A program made the position numbers and the translations under genes. A stretch of 64,000 nucleotides of DNA from Stenopsyche tienmushanensis (Eukaryota > Arthropoda > Insecta > Trichoptera > Stenopsychidae). Below, in pieces: positions 1-11,552 of the stretch (within the stretch, counting starts at the first letter, position 1; the number at the start of each line of letters is the position of its first letter). The notes under the pieces were generated by a model, which saw only the letters and a list, made by a program, of their open reading frames with translations, ran no database searches and had not been told where the DNA came from. The stretch lies in contig WACJ01000081.1 of the NCBI GenBank assembly GCA_008973525.1, forward strand, positions 62,001 through 126,000, read 5' to 3'.

Positions 1-719
1 CCGAGGAAGACGAGATACGTTTTTAGTAAGGGTATCGAAGGTGAAAATCGTCAAAGGCGCTAAAAAATAAGGCGGCGGACGGAAAATGCCTACGTGTTAC
101 CACGGCATTAGCAGTTCAGCGGGTTTTCTTTGTAAGTATGATGTAATTAGGCGTTAAAGTTTATGGGATATCAAAGAAAAATAGTGCTCTTCCATCGGCA
201 GTCGGCGGAATTTGACGGATAGCTAAAATATTCATAAATTCCGAGTGGGCGAATGGAGCTTTCGACGGGAGCTTTTCGGATTGCATATCAATATGAAAAA
301 GCAACGCGTCCAGATCATGAACGTGGATATTTCCAAATGCTATATCTATCCAAAAATACGAATTTATCATGAAAAAATCATTTCATTTGCGTTTATTATA
401 ATGATAAATTACACTGATTTATCAAAATGATAACAACCCTTTTAGCTTCTACTCTATTAAAATAGCTGTTGAATTAACAAGAATAAGTCATCAAAATAAA
501 TAAAAAAAGTCGTCTATATCATTTTGGTCATCATATGATTGCAAACCCAATAAGTTTCTAGGATTTTTTTTAAAGGAATTGCGATAATCAACGGCAAATG
601 AAGAAGAAAAAGGTAAACACAAGATGATTCTCACTCTAAAATGAATTATTTTTTATGAACTTATTGAGGTGTTATCATACACAAACGATGAAAACAGAAT
701 GAATTGACGTGTTTCAATT
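1..719. other. Gene-free stretch, GC-richer first 370 bp
   Basis: No open frame here resembles a known protein. The short open frames on both strands overlap each other and look like chance. The first 370 bp are visibly richer in G+C than what follows and carry one GAGCTTTC word at 256-263, a motif that recurs in similar islands across the window. The remainder is A+T-rich with no feature I recognise. Confidence 0.5.
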
Positions 720-1050
720 CAATGTTTGTTTGTTCGTATTTAATGCGCTTCCATATCGTTCATCCGATTGTGATAAAACTTTGTCAACTTATTGTTTACG
801 TCTGCGGAAATAACATAGGCATAGTAAAATATTGTATGAATGCACCATGTTGGCGCATATTGGTCTGGTGAAATGAAGTTTGAAGTTTGGGATGGAAAGA
901 ATGCGCGCGCAATACGGTGGTTAAGTCGATCTTTGAGACGAGAGAGAGTGTGCATATGCTTTTGGATCCCAGCTCTTCGGCTCGCGCTACACGTGACCTG
1001 AAGCAATAAACCACGTACTTCTTCGTTTCGTTCTCTCTGTCGCATATATA
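720..1050 (+). repeat. Interspersed repeat family A, copy 1
   Basis: This block begins TGTTTGTTTGTTCGTATTTA and continues through a CGTTCATCCGATTGTGATAA segment, an AACATAGGCATAG segment, and a GTGCATATGCTTTTGGATC segment near 950-970. The same modules occur at 35801-36060 in the same orientation and at 50110-50640 inverted, so this is a dispersed multi-copy repeat. Open frames of 101 and 87 codons on the minus strand lie wholly inside the repeat and match no known protein, so I do not call them genes. The style resembles the non-coding ends of insect Helitrons, but I see no diagnostic 5'-TC or CTRR terminus, so the class is unassigned. Confidence 0.75.
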
Positions 1051-2524
1051 CGTGCGCATGCGTTACGTCACCTCTACTATATTTATACGTAGCATAAAGT
1101 AACTAGTAGCACTTTTTATATATTACACAAACACAGTATAATCTTTTAGCTAACAATTTCCATTGTGTAAAAAGTTAAATGGAAAAAAGACAAATACAGG
1201 TAGGTGCAAGTCTTTAGAAAACGGAAGAAAGTGAATAAACCACCAAGAAATGTGCCAACAAGTACCTAAAAAAGAAGTTGAGAGTATCGAGCCAGGCAAA
1301 ATGGGAAACAAAATAATATCGATAACAAACGGGAAAAAAAGCAATGCATAAAATCAATTTTTACTAGGAACTATGAAGTTCCACTTCTATCGGACGAGAG
1401 TACTCATACAATGTTTATGTGGTTTCTTATGTCTGTTAAAGGCAGAAAAGCGGAGTAGATAATAGGTACGAGTGACGACAGACGCTAGAAAGAGCTTGCT
1501 TGCTACTTCCACACTTTCATTTGTACTTGTCCCTAACTATCAAACAAGGCTATTAAAGCTTTTACGTATTAAATCTGTTTATGCAGGATATTAATCGACA
1601 CAATTTAAAAAGGATGATCGTCCAAATATAAAATTTAGACGGTATTAAATAAGCATTGAGAGCATGGTCATCCAAACACCAAAATCGAATTATCCGCGTA
1701 TGAGGGGTGTTCTTGAGCTGCAGATAATGGAGAATTACAAGCCGTGCAATTTTCCGCAATAGAATTGGTTCAGCCACCGAACCGTGCCGAAAATGGAGTT
1801 CCACCGGTAATCTCTGGTTTAGTAAACTGCACTGGTCGCATTATAGAGTAACCGCGCTACTAAAACCAAACGTATTTAACCTGGTTGTTTCCCTTATTTA
1901 GCCATTAAGGTATCACTAAAATATTTCGCCAGCAAACCATAAAGAGTGCCGCTGCACTGCTGTCATTATACTGCGGCAAGCTCTTCCGCATGCGCTCGGA
2001 CAAATTGCACGAAAACTGGAAACATAATTACCGAGACAGATTGCAAATTATTAGACTAGAAATTGCTCTGAGAGCTACTATTTTGGGATGTACGAATCAA
2101 TCGGGTTAGATTCGAATCACAGAAATGACATATTGAGCTTTGGCGCGCCTTGCATACTAACTATGTGCTATGATGCATGAGGACATAGTCGCAGAGAGCT
2201 GTCAAATTGAGTATGTGGAATCAACTGCAAGGTAGTTACGAACCAATCAAATATAAATGTCTAACGGCGTTGGATTACTCACAGAGACAAAAGTGATTTA
2301 ATCCTGACGAGATTAGTAAGAGGAGCTAGTTAATGTCAGAATATCGATGCAGCATCTAACCATTTATGCAAAAGCTGATGCGAGATCTATAATTTTAATT
2401 TTAAGATGTTTAACTCGTTTTAGTTCTTAACTCATTCTGGACTGCTTACTGGAAAACGCGTGTTTCACGCGGTGCTTTTGTAGGATCGTTCACGTGAACA
2501 TTTATGTTATGTAATTTGAGCTTA
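1051..2524. other. No recognisable feature
   Basis: Mixed A+T-rich sequence with only short chance open frames. I see no repeat shared with the rest of the window, no transposon terminus and no coding signature. Confidence 0.45.
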
Positions 2525-2627
2525 TGACTAGTGGTCCCAAATATTCGTAAAATCATTTATTTGAATAACGAATATGAAATTGGTAAAATATTCGAGTATT
2601 CGAATATTTTATAAACACACAAGGGCA

Positions 2628-2690
2628 ATTCAAATATAACCCGGAATTTCGCTGTGCACATTTATTAGTGATATTTATAAATACAAATGG
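2628..2690 (-). repeat. Terminal piece of a mariner-like element (copy 1 of 2)
   Basis: The stretch ATTCAAATATAACCCGGAAT, followed by a TTTATTAGTGATATTTATAA segment, is nearly repeated at about 61956-62015. There it continues into what looks like the 3' end of a mariner-type transposase on the minus strand. Here only the terminal non-coding part is left. It separates the hAT-like coding remnant at 2750-3016 from an A+T palindrome-rich stretch at 2525-2620 that could be the hAT terminus. Confidence 0.5.
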
Positions 2691-2749
2691 AGTGTCTTAT
2701 TCAAATGGGTGAATTTTTGAGATCAAATACAATCAAAAATATCAGAATT

Positions 2750-3016
2750 TTATTTAAATTTCAAAAATAAGAGTGCATTGAATGTTTTTATTCTTAAACT
2801 TAGCCATAATTTCGTTTTAATTGAGACTACTGTCGAAAAAACCATCTCAGCTGTTGCTGAGGTTGGTTTTATCGACAGTAGAGAATCGTAAAGAATATCT
2901 AAAATTTGGTTTGGTTTTTGGTTGGAAGGGGTTATTTGCCTCTGTAACTCTAAATTGTTAATTGGTGTATGTATATTAGTATGGAATTTATTATAATTAA
3001 ATATTTCCAAGGCCAT
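2750..3016 (-). pseudogene. hAT transposase C-terminal dimerisation domain remnant
   Basis: The minus-strand frame of 88 codons carries the pattern of the hAT C-terminal dimerisation domain: a LLSIKPTSATAEMVFS stretch, then IKTKLWLSL, and a final ALLFLKFK. In hAT transposases the corresponding region reads roughly S(x)xxxERxFS, then I-x-TK-x-R-x-x-L, then ALxFLK. In the living family this domain mediates transposase multimerisation. The RNase H-like catalytic core and zinc finger are absent, so this is a broken 3' end of a gene. The A+T-rich stretch at 2525-2620, with repeated ATTCG words and a GTGGTCCCAAATATTCG run, may be the matching 3' terminus, now split off by the mariner-like piece at 2628-2690. 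Assignment to hAT is from motif recognition only. Confidence 0.6.
2827..2881. repeat. Imperfect inverted repeat inside hAT remnant
   Basis: The left arm CTACTGTCGAAAAAACCAT... (24 nt) pairs with a 25-nt right arm whose reverse complement starts CTACTGTCGATAAAACCA. There are two or three mismatches or gaps and a loop of about 6 nt. It lies inside the hAT-like frame. Confidence 0.7.
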
Positions 3017-6000
3017 GGCAATAGCTTTATATACATTTCATAGAATGGAAGGCTCACAAATTGATTTCGAAACGAAAAAGTCGATTCGATACCAGGATAT
3101 TGAGTTTAATCTGCATTCCGATGATTGGCGACTGGAAGTCATGGCGACCGGAAATTAATTATTCGGTGTTAAAAGCTTTCAAGGAGCTTTCACTGCCTGA
3201 CGAATCTGGGTCAGAATTACATGTTGCCATTAAAAGCGACACTTCAAAGCAATAACGACTTCCAAATTGAAATATGAGTTCAATCAAAAATTAATTCCCT
3301 CCTCGAAAATATTCATACAAGTCACGTTTAGCACATTCGGGCAAACATTCGGCTTATCTTCCGCGGGGGTAAAAAATATGATAGAGCCGAGAACGACTCG
3401 AGGAAATTAAGGAAGGAAATTTCCTAGACTTAAGCCGCCAAAATTAATGAAAATCGTGCACGCAAGTATTGCGACGAGAATAAAATGAAACTTTCATAGG
3501 TGGAGTACATGTCGGTTTGGGTCTAATGAGCGACATTGTTATCGTCGATGATCAATCATCTACACGAGGCTGGCTTTTCACGAAGGCTTCCGAGGAATTG
3601 TGTAACCTAGACTTATGTAAGCCTCACTTAATGCGCCCACAGCAAATTTTATATTAATTAACACACACTTGGATTTCTATTTTGTGAGCCGAGAGAAAAC
3701 GAAGGCTATAAACAAGCATGTCATACAATAATATTATGGACTACTTTTGCATGGAAATACAAAGTCGGAATGCCAGCAAGGGTTATACAACGAAGCTTTA
3801 TCACATTTATAGAAGCATTAGCTAAATATTTGTCCCCAAAAGATTGCTTATTTACAATTCAATTAAATAACATGAGACCACCACGTCCTTAATTCAATGA
3901 AATTCGAATTTATGCTAATTTTGAAAGCTATGCATTCGAACTCGACGATAGATCTTTCACAATGCTGAAGAAATTTGATATTGCTGATGCTCCCTAAATA
4001 ATTAAAGATTCGACAACGAGTTGAAAGCTTCAAAGACAAACATCCTTCGGACATAATTACGGAACAAAGCAGTACATTTTTGTCTCGTTAACATTGATTA
4101 CAATCACATTGCACAAGTTTTTTTTAAAATTAATTTTAAATGGTAAAAAATAATGAAAAATTTCAATAATACACAATACTACAATTTGATACTACTTATA
4201 ATGAGAATTTTTCCAAGGGTGGTTAAATAAGGTTTTAATAAAGATTTTTCAGCTAGTGGAGCATATATAAGTGAGAACAAAATTATAATAATAACGATAC
4301 AGTACACGCGGGGTATAATATAATATGCATTTAAATTACTCCTGAGAAGAGATTCAAGATTCTCTTAATTGTGTTGAATTCCTTATTAATAAATATTTTA
4401 ATTCAATTAAGATTTTGTAGGATATTGTGGGTCGTTTCCACGGACACACAAATGGCACACAATGACGACGCAGCTAAATTTTTGTTCATATAATATTCAA
4501 ATTTATATTTTGTGCTGTGCATTATTTTAGCATATTGAAAGCAGAAAAATTTAATTCAAACAGATTAAAAATCTTGTATTTAAAAGCTGATATTAAAATT
4601 AATTAACATGCTATTTACCTACTTGCATATTCAAGAATTTACCCTTGTTGGTCTCAGTGGAAATAACCATCTTAATGTATAAATTCATATTTTTGGTCTT
4701 TTTTGATGACAAGTATTACCGTAAAAATATTATTATTTCATCTAATGCCATTATATCACCCGGGAAGTTTTAAATTGAAACATAAACATGAGTTTTTAGC
4801 TATTAGAAATAGTAAAATATCCATGTAAACCCGTATTTGCCCTCAATATAAACGTTATAGCGTATTGTATTACTTGAAGCGAAAAGAAATGTCAATTGTG
4901 ATATTTTATGTTATTTTCTTTCGACAAGGGTTGAAACCAAAATAAGCAAAATTACGATCATCTGCGAAATATAAAAAAGCGTCATGAATCTTCGAAAATA
5001 TCACAGATAGTTTAAATAATTCAAATATGATGATGCAAAGAATTATCGCAAAACCTAAGATGTTCCTGATCTAGATTTAGATTAAGAGTAAAGACTAGTC
5101 AAATTTAGTTATGGTGACGAGATATGGGTATTGGGTGGGTGTTATGGATGTAATAAATTAATAATTATATAAATCTGGTAATAAATTTACAGCAGAACAT
5201 TAACAAAGACGCATTCTGTTACATAATAATGCACGAAAACACTTACATGGTAAGAAGGATCACGCAGAATGCTTCATTCGAAAGGTGTATAATATCCACA
5301 TTTTTACAAAAGAGGAATTGATAAAATATCTCATTTTTGCAGAAGATCATAGTAATTAATTTGTAATTGGTCTCAGAAAATAATTTTGTATAGGTCAGGC
5401 TTAAATATGTTTTTTGTGTTACAAAAATATTGACATATCTTTTCGTTTTTTTCTTATGTATATTTGAATGTTTTCGACTGTGGATCGAAATCTTAGCACA
5501 GACAGCGATGATTAAATATAAATCAACTAAGGATTTTCTAATAATGCAAAATTTGTAATTCAAATAGTAAAGACAAGACTGTTTGAAAGTGTGACCGGTC
5601 CAGGGGTGGTGGAGGATAGCACAACAAAGGAAAAACAAATAAATATCATTATCGAGGACAAAGAAGTTGGGCGCGTGCCCCGAAGAAAATTAAAGGAAAG
5701 TTGAAGAGCGTCCGCCAAATTATGATAAGAATGAACGTTGAATTATTCATTAAATGATCCCGGGAGGACGAAAGTAAAACGAGGGAAACATTATCATATC
5801 TGCTGTTTTCCCCCGCTGGGGTTCCCGAAAAAATACACCGTCGGCCTGGAAAAACTCTCGAGACGAAAGTGGATCACGATTGGAAATGTATTTCATAATG
5901 GGAGTGGATTGTGCCTGCTACCGGTGCGTAATTTGATATTTGTGGAGAGCAACTTACTTTCGGGATCAATCGAATGGAAAATTTCCGCGCGGGAGGAAAG

Positions 6001-6481
6001 ATCCTCCAGGATATTCAAATATCAGAGCCAACAAAAAGTTTCACTTACCCGAGTGGACGAATCAATGAGTCGGCCAATATTGACAGTTCGACAAATACTT
6101 GCTCACATTTTGAGTACCATTACACTGTGGATATAATTAATGCCGGGATCTGAATATATTAGATCGATGTCCTAAGCCACCACGAGTGGATATTTTAGCC
6201 TTACGAAATATTCAAAGCAATCGTATTTCTAAGCCAGGACTTTTGTATAAAAACATGAAATTATGCCAAGGACGATGTGAAAAGATGTATATGATATAGA
6301 ATGAAGATATTTTTAATACTTATTTTAAAATATCCCGTAAGAAGAAGAAGAGATAAGTGAAATTATCATTTTTTTTTAAAATCATCATCAATCAATTGCA
6401 TATGATTTACAATAAAATAATCTTCATATTTTGTATACATTTGAAATATATTTGTTGTTAAAATCGCATTTTACTATAATT
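3017..6481. other. No recognisable gene
   Basis: A 64-codon plus frame (3061-3255), a 131-codon minus frame (5243-5638) and a 132-codon plus frame lacking an ATG (5738-6136) are open, but none has a domain or motif I recognise. The 3060-3260 and 5640-6130 parts are GC-richer than the surroundings, and 3184-3191 holds a GAGCTTTC word. The 4080-5240 part is plain A+T-rich sequence. Confidence 0.4.
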
Positions 6482-6509
6482 TTAGCTGTCCGAGTTTCAT
6501 TTTGACATT
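6482..6509 (+). repeat. 28-bp exact repeat, copy 1 (GTCCGAGTTTCAT core)
   Basis: Twenty-eight bases, with core GTCCGAGTTTCATTTTGACA, are identical to 16533-16560. Shorter versions of the core occur at 20920-20932 (+), 40844-40854 (-) and 42903-42915 (-). The flanks differ, so the block is probably the conserved end of a dispersed element. Confidence 0.75.
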
Positions 6510-7959
6510 AACATTCGTTTTTTGGTGAATTGTGGATCTTTCTGAATGTCTACGAACAAATTTAAAGCACAATGACGAGAATATTGGCCAGTAACCATAT
6601 TTTTTGGCGCAAAATTCATTCACGTCGTTATTGGAAGTGGTTATTGAAATGAGAAAAGTTCTCGCCCATTAGTCGATTTCCAATATGGATCGTTCGCCTT
6701 GAATACAGTATGCGTGGTACTTTATGTTCATATTTTATACAACAGAAACCACTTAAGAATACATCGTTTATAAATGTAGCAAAAGATTTTCGTCGATGCG
6801 AAAAGTGTCCCTCCCTTAGTAACAACGAAAACATCGATACACTTAAAAGGTTAGGTATGTAAAATATATCGAGGGCGCAGCTCCCGCGAAATTTCCCCCA
6901 AATTAAGAAGTAAATATTCATGTATTCCGGAACATAAAAGCAGAATAATATATTCCCGTGAAAAAATAATGAAAGCCCTCGAGCCTAAACTATTCGAGTC
7001 CCCAGCTGAGCGTTGTGTTCAAAACATAATAAAATAGCAATGTTGTTGCGACTTTGATAAGGACGATTGATTTGATATTTGAAGACGATTCGTAGAATAT
7101 TGGCAGTATATTTGTCGACACAACAAATTATTATCAGTTCAATAAATCATCAGTCTGAAGGACAAATGTCAATTTGATTATCGGTGTCTCTTAATTGTGA
7201 TAATACGTGTCATTTTATCATCAAATATATTAATTAATCCAACTGTTTTCTTCAGAACCAATGAACCATTTATTCCCAATATATCAATGATATTCTCATG
7301 ACAATCTATTGTGTTATTGTCTTAGATTAATATATTTCTTAAATGTGATACATACAGGTGTGATTCTGTATGCTTACGTGACTATATCATGTTAGTCTTT
7401 CGTTTTGTTATTTTATATATTTATTTGATTTCAAAAAAAATATGGTAACAGATGTTCATGGTTTTGTTTCCAAGTTTTCAGTCATCAGTACTAAATCGAA
7501 GAATTTAAGCCTAAAACATATTGGATGTTAACGAGTGGCCTATGGAGAGGAGAAGTAAGATTATAATAGTCTACTCTGATTCGGAGAACTTGGAAGCTGT
7601 TTGAGGATACAGAATTTGACATTGAGGCTGTCAGAAAGACATAAGATTGATGTGAACAAAGGGTTAATATTGATATTTTGATTTCAAATGTGCAGTAACT
7701 CATTAACAACAACCTCTTCATCTCAATCCTTATGATTTCTCGACACCTGCGACGTTCTGAAAGTACTGTGAGACTGTATTCGAAAAAAAGTCTTCTTTAA
7801 AGATCATACAAGAAACGAAGTGGATAGCTTTTTATTAAAAATATAAAAATGGCAGATATATTTTGTTGGAATCAGACATATAGCAGACAGAATAGCAGAT
7901 GAATGTCTACTTAGAACCATCAATAAGTTCCCTCTGTGGACTTATTATGATCTTAAACT
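6510..7959. other. No recognisable gene
   Basis: Minus frames of 97 codons (6628-6921) and 76 codons (7491-7721) are open but show no motif I recognise. The 7500-7950 part may be the degraded upstream portion of the mariner-like fragment that follows, but I cannot align it by eye. Confidence 0.4.
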
Positions 7960-8170
7960 GAAGAAGTTCTTGCAGGAAGAGCATACGTATTTAAAAAAGA
8001 TTTTGCTCCAACACACTCAGAAATAGCTTGAGGATAACTTTCTTAACTATATTACCAATGGCCTCCAAGCTTGCCAAATTGCAATCTTTTTCATTTTTAT
8101 GTGCCTGTAACAATAAAGATGCGCTGAGGAAGAAAATCTGCCATGAATTTCAAGCTTTATTTCTAAAGGT
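7960..8170 (+). pseudogene. Highly decayed mariner/Tc1-type transposase fragment
   Basis: Read in shifting plus frames, this stretch gives FAPTHSEIA followed about 15 codons later by QWPPSLPNCNLFHFY. That order and spacing recall the GAPxHxA and WPPxSPDLNPxDFFxW signatures around the second and third catalytic acids of mariner/Tc1 DDE transposases. Several stops and at least one frameshift interrupt it, and the expected third Asp is Asn in the frame I read. The match is weak and could be another IS630-Tc1 family. No terminal repeats belonging to it were found; the MITE at 8285 has its own ends. Confidence 0.35.
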
Positions 8171-8284
8171 TATAAAATGAGCTTGTTTTCTCTTTCGGGA
8201 TCATTTAAAGATTGTCATAGACTAATTTATTATAAATAATTATAATGTCGTAACATAACATGTCTCGATATAAAACAGATTATA

Positions 8285-8454
8285 TCAGGTCAGTCTAAAA
8301 GTTCGTACATATTTTTTGAAATTTTTTAAAGAGTGTAAGAAACACAATTTAACATTTTAAAATGATATATTTTCCTCCTAAATTCACTTATTTAAAAAAA
8401 TTACATTTTTTAAAATATTCCCAAAAATGCGCATGAACTTTTGGACTGACCTAA
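8285..8454. mobile_element. 170-bp mariner-type MITE, copy 1
   Basis: The left end TCAGGTCAGTCTAAAAGTTC and the reverse complement of the right end, TTAGGTCAGTCCAAAAGTTC, are near-identical inverted repeats. TA lies outside each end (8283-8284 and 8455-8456), the target duplication of Tc1/mariner elements. The interior has no coding capacity. The same ends and the ACACAATTTAACATT segment recur at 42927-43979, giving a second copy interrupted by another element. Confidence 0.85.
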
Positions 8455-10463
8455 TATTATTAACAAGTACCTGAATATTGATTATTTTCCGGTTCTTCTA
8501 ATTCATGCATTCAGTAAAGCGATGGTTATCGTGTGGTAGCATGGATTTAATTTTAAGGTGAAGATCATTTTTATAAAAAACGTTTGTGAATTATTAAGGA
8601 TAAGCAACGTTTGGTTGAAAGTTTTATTTGAATGTAATGAATTCGCTTGAGTCTACTCAAGCATAGGTGTATTGAAATTGTATTGCATGTTATTGGTAAT
8701 AAAAATCTAGGTTGTGTAATTTTATTTTCAGTGCTAAAATTGCAAGGGAAAAAATTGATTGCGACGATAAAATGTATGCTGGATGCATTTGATGCTAATA
8801 AATGTGTTTCAAATATGCATTCGATATCAATCTGGGTCGAATGACATTCATGTTATAAAAATGTCCAACTGCATTTGTTGATTAAAGTTTTCTCGTTTTT
8901 GCAGTCGAGTTATCATATAAATAGTGATTTATGGATTGGCGATATAGGTTTTCCAAAGCGAAAGCTCGATCTCCGAGCTTTCGTTATGGCCTACTGTTGC
9001 ATGCAAAGCGTTTGATTTATGACTTTCATCTACATGTAAGCTTAGAGCTTTTCATGTGCACCTACTGGAATCAAATTGTCCATTGCGACGGATTTCATTA
9101 ATCCTTTCGTATTTTTCATGTTAAATTCGGTGCAAAAAAGTTTGTGATTTATAGCAACGACACATCTGATCATTAGGCGTGCGTAATTGAAACGAACACG
9201 TCCGTCGAGCCGTCTCTTATCACATTTATAAATTCGGACGTGTGATTCTTCCCGGGGCCCACTATCAATATTTACGCCAACTTTTTCGTCATGGGTTTTT
9301 CGTCGAAAAGCAATCAGCGTATCACCATAAAAGTCCTAAAAAAAAACAAATGTTCCCCGCCCACGTGAGCCACACGTGCAATTTGCATCTCAATTTCAAA
9401 TTGAACTCATATATAGGCAAGGGGCTTCTGCGTGACCTGGGGAAATCGACTTTCTGAATAACAAATACGGCCCTGTACGTAAGAAGTTGTGCACCTCATG
9501 CACACATCCCTCCTACAACCCCTCTCATACAAAAGAGGTGAATTATTGACCTACGTGACAATTTTTCCATTCAAATTTCGAAAACATCGTTATCATTTTT
9601 GTAACATATGGATATGGTGTCGGCTAAACTGACGTTTATCTCAATTTCGCCTAAATTTCATATATCCCGTGATATATTGTACGAGGCTGGCTATTCACTA
9701 AGATAATAAATAAACGATTTAAACCCTTTAATATTTTCAACAATTTATTCAGGAATATATAAAAACTCAGAAAATAGAAAGAAAAATAGTTATTTTGGAG
9801 ATCTGAATTATTAGCACATTTCGGTACATTTACTCTCTGTTTTTTTTTTAGTTTAATCGAAGAGTAGTGTAATGTATATTAAAATATTAGATGATTTGAT
9901 ATACGGTCTGTCTATATTATGATATCAAATTTCGATCAAATATTTTGCCTGTGAAGACACTTGCAAATTTCGTTACATCTTAGCTGCTTCAAGAATCATA
10001 CCGTTTGTGCAAAACAAGGAAATGTGCCAATATTTCAGATTGATCCTGATTTTTTTGGATCTGAAAATATATACATTGAGGCGATTATTAAGGTAATATA
10101 GGCTCATCTATGAATAACTAGATAATTTATATAATTTAAATAATGTCATTTCATTTCGGACCTTTAGATCCTTTCTTATCTATAACTCCATGGAATAAAA
10201 TTTTGAGAAGACGAAGATAATATTGGCACTTTGCGTTTTTATCACAGAAGAAGGAGCCATGATAAGTCCTTCTTCGATATTGGGAAATAATTATAATATA
10301 TATACTTGTGATATTATAATGCAACTTATGAGCTTTGATCAAATATATACGATCAAATACCTTTTGATTCATTTTATTTTGACAAAATATGGAACTATCT
10401 ATAAATTATAAGGGGATGATAGCCTAGATATTTCTAATGAACTTGTTGATTGATGTGTATCTA
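8455..10463. other. No recognisable gene; GC-richer patch at 8940-9480
   Basis: A perfect 10-bp inverted repeat, CGAAAGCTCG with loop ATCTC, sits at 8959-8983 and brings together both orientations of the recurrent GAAAGCTC word. The 8940-9480 patch is GC-richer and unrepeated in the window. Frames at 8647-8844, 9242-9457 and 10151-10411 have no recognisable motif. Confidence 0.4.
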
Positions 10464-10606
10464 TTAGGTTGTCCCATAAGTTTATTTGGCAAATGAACAC
10501 AGATTTAATCATAGTCATGGTTGAAGAAAACCCGCGATATACTGTTCGCGAAATAGCTAACAAGTTAGAAATTCCATGAACATCCGTCCATAATCATTTA
10601 ACAAAA

Positions 10607-10958
10607 TTGGACTACATCAATCGTTCAGATGTGTGGCTTCATCATGAATTGACTGACTCAAATAAACTTCAGCGTATTTCAACATGCGATCTTCTTCTCC
10701 AACGACATAATAGCCAACCTTTTTTGAAGAGATTTGTCATTGGTAATGAAAGTTGGATGCTATATGAGAATATTCAACGTAAACGGTCTTGGACCAAGCG
10801 TACAGAAGCTTTAATTGTAGCTAAACCTGGCCTACATATAAAGAAAGTTTTTCTATGCATTTGGTGGTACTGGAAGGGGGTAGTTAATTATGAGCTACTT
10901 CAGCAAGGTGAAACGATCAATTCAACAAAATATCGTTTCCAACTAGACAATCTAAATG
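10607..10958 (+). pseudogene. Mariner transposase N-terminal and first catalytic region, broken
   Basis: Read from about 10511 with one stop near 10577, and then open from 10607, the frame shows the mariner linker motif (WLHHELT, family form WVPHELT). It is followed by an RFVIGNESW stretch that corresponds to the first catalytic site (family form TGDExW), and then by VFLCIWWYWKGVVNYELL. The first catalytic Asp is Asn here, whereas the copy at 43.1-43.8 kb keeps Asp (VIGDQSW), so this copy is catalytically dead apart from its truncation. The frame then runs into the solo LTR, so residues beyond 10962 are not transposase. The C-terminal coding resumes only as a short remnant at about 11830-11990. 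Confidence 0.88.
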
Positions 10959-11325
10959 ATGCTGTAACGTGGAGTTGGGAAATCCCCAACCTAAGAAACA
11001 GGGTTGCCGTGCAAGCCTGGCAATTTCCATTTCAAGGGAAAGAATTTCTAGAAGCGTAACGATACTCGGTTAAATGATCCATCAATCCACTTATCTTAAC
11101 GACCATAACAAAGACTCTTGTTTATAAAAGCATCAAATGATCGACCTTTCTGGAAGGACGATTAGCATTCCGTAGGATCAAATAACAATAATCGAATACG
11201 CTCGAAGCGCCATATCAATTCAGCAATAGGATCAGCAGCAATTACCATAAAAATTCCGATACAACTACGCAATGCAATTGGCGTCCAGAAAGATCGATGA
11301 AAGAGAAGGGGATCATTAAACCGTG

Positions 11326-11333
11326 TATAAAAG
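11326..11333 (+). promoter_or_regulatory. TATA box of the solo LTR
   Basis: TATAAAAG lies in the second half of the LTR, 214 bp before the AATAAA. That is the expected place for the core promoter driving the retrotransposon genomic transcript. Transcription would start near 11355. Confidence 0.65.
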
Positions 11334-11369
11334 AGGTGCAGGGCACCATATAGCAGCTCTCCTTGGGGA

Positions 11370-11433
11370 GTCGAGCTTCGGCTCGACGACCGTCAAAGCT
11401 TCCTCTCCTTCGGGAGTCGAGCTTCGGCTCGAC
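11370..11433 (+). repeat. Two direct repeats, each a TTCG-loop hairpin
   Basis: The unit GTCGAGC-TTCG-GCTCGAC occurs at 11370-11387 and again at 11416-11433, each inside a longer direct repeat (GGGAGTCGAGCTTCGGCTCG). Each forms a perfect 7-bp stem with a TTCG tetraloop. Both lie just downstream of the predicted start site, so both would be in the R region of the RNA. Confidence 0.85.
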
Positions 11434-11546
11434 GACTGATAGAGTCAGTCAGTTCCGAGTCCCGAGTCCCCGACATAACTTTGGTTGAGCTAGCAGCGTT
11501 GAAACTCGGTCTACGCCTCGCAACCGTAGCCTCTACAAGTGAAGAC

Positions 11547-11552
11547 AATAAA
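11547..11552 (+). terminator. Polyadenylation signal of the solo LTR
   Basis: AATAAA follows the TATA box by about 214 bp and precedes the LTR end by about 240 bp, consistent with the R/U5 boundary region. Confidence 0.5.

Noticed and set aside
740..1059. Two overlapping minus open frames of 101 and 87 codons
   Set aside because: They lie entirely within repeat family A, occupy two frames of the same strand, and show no known domain; they are by-products of the repeat.
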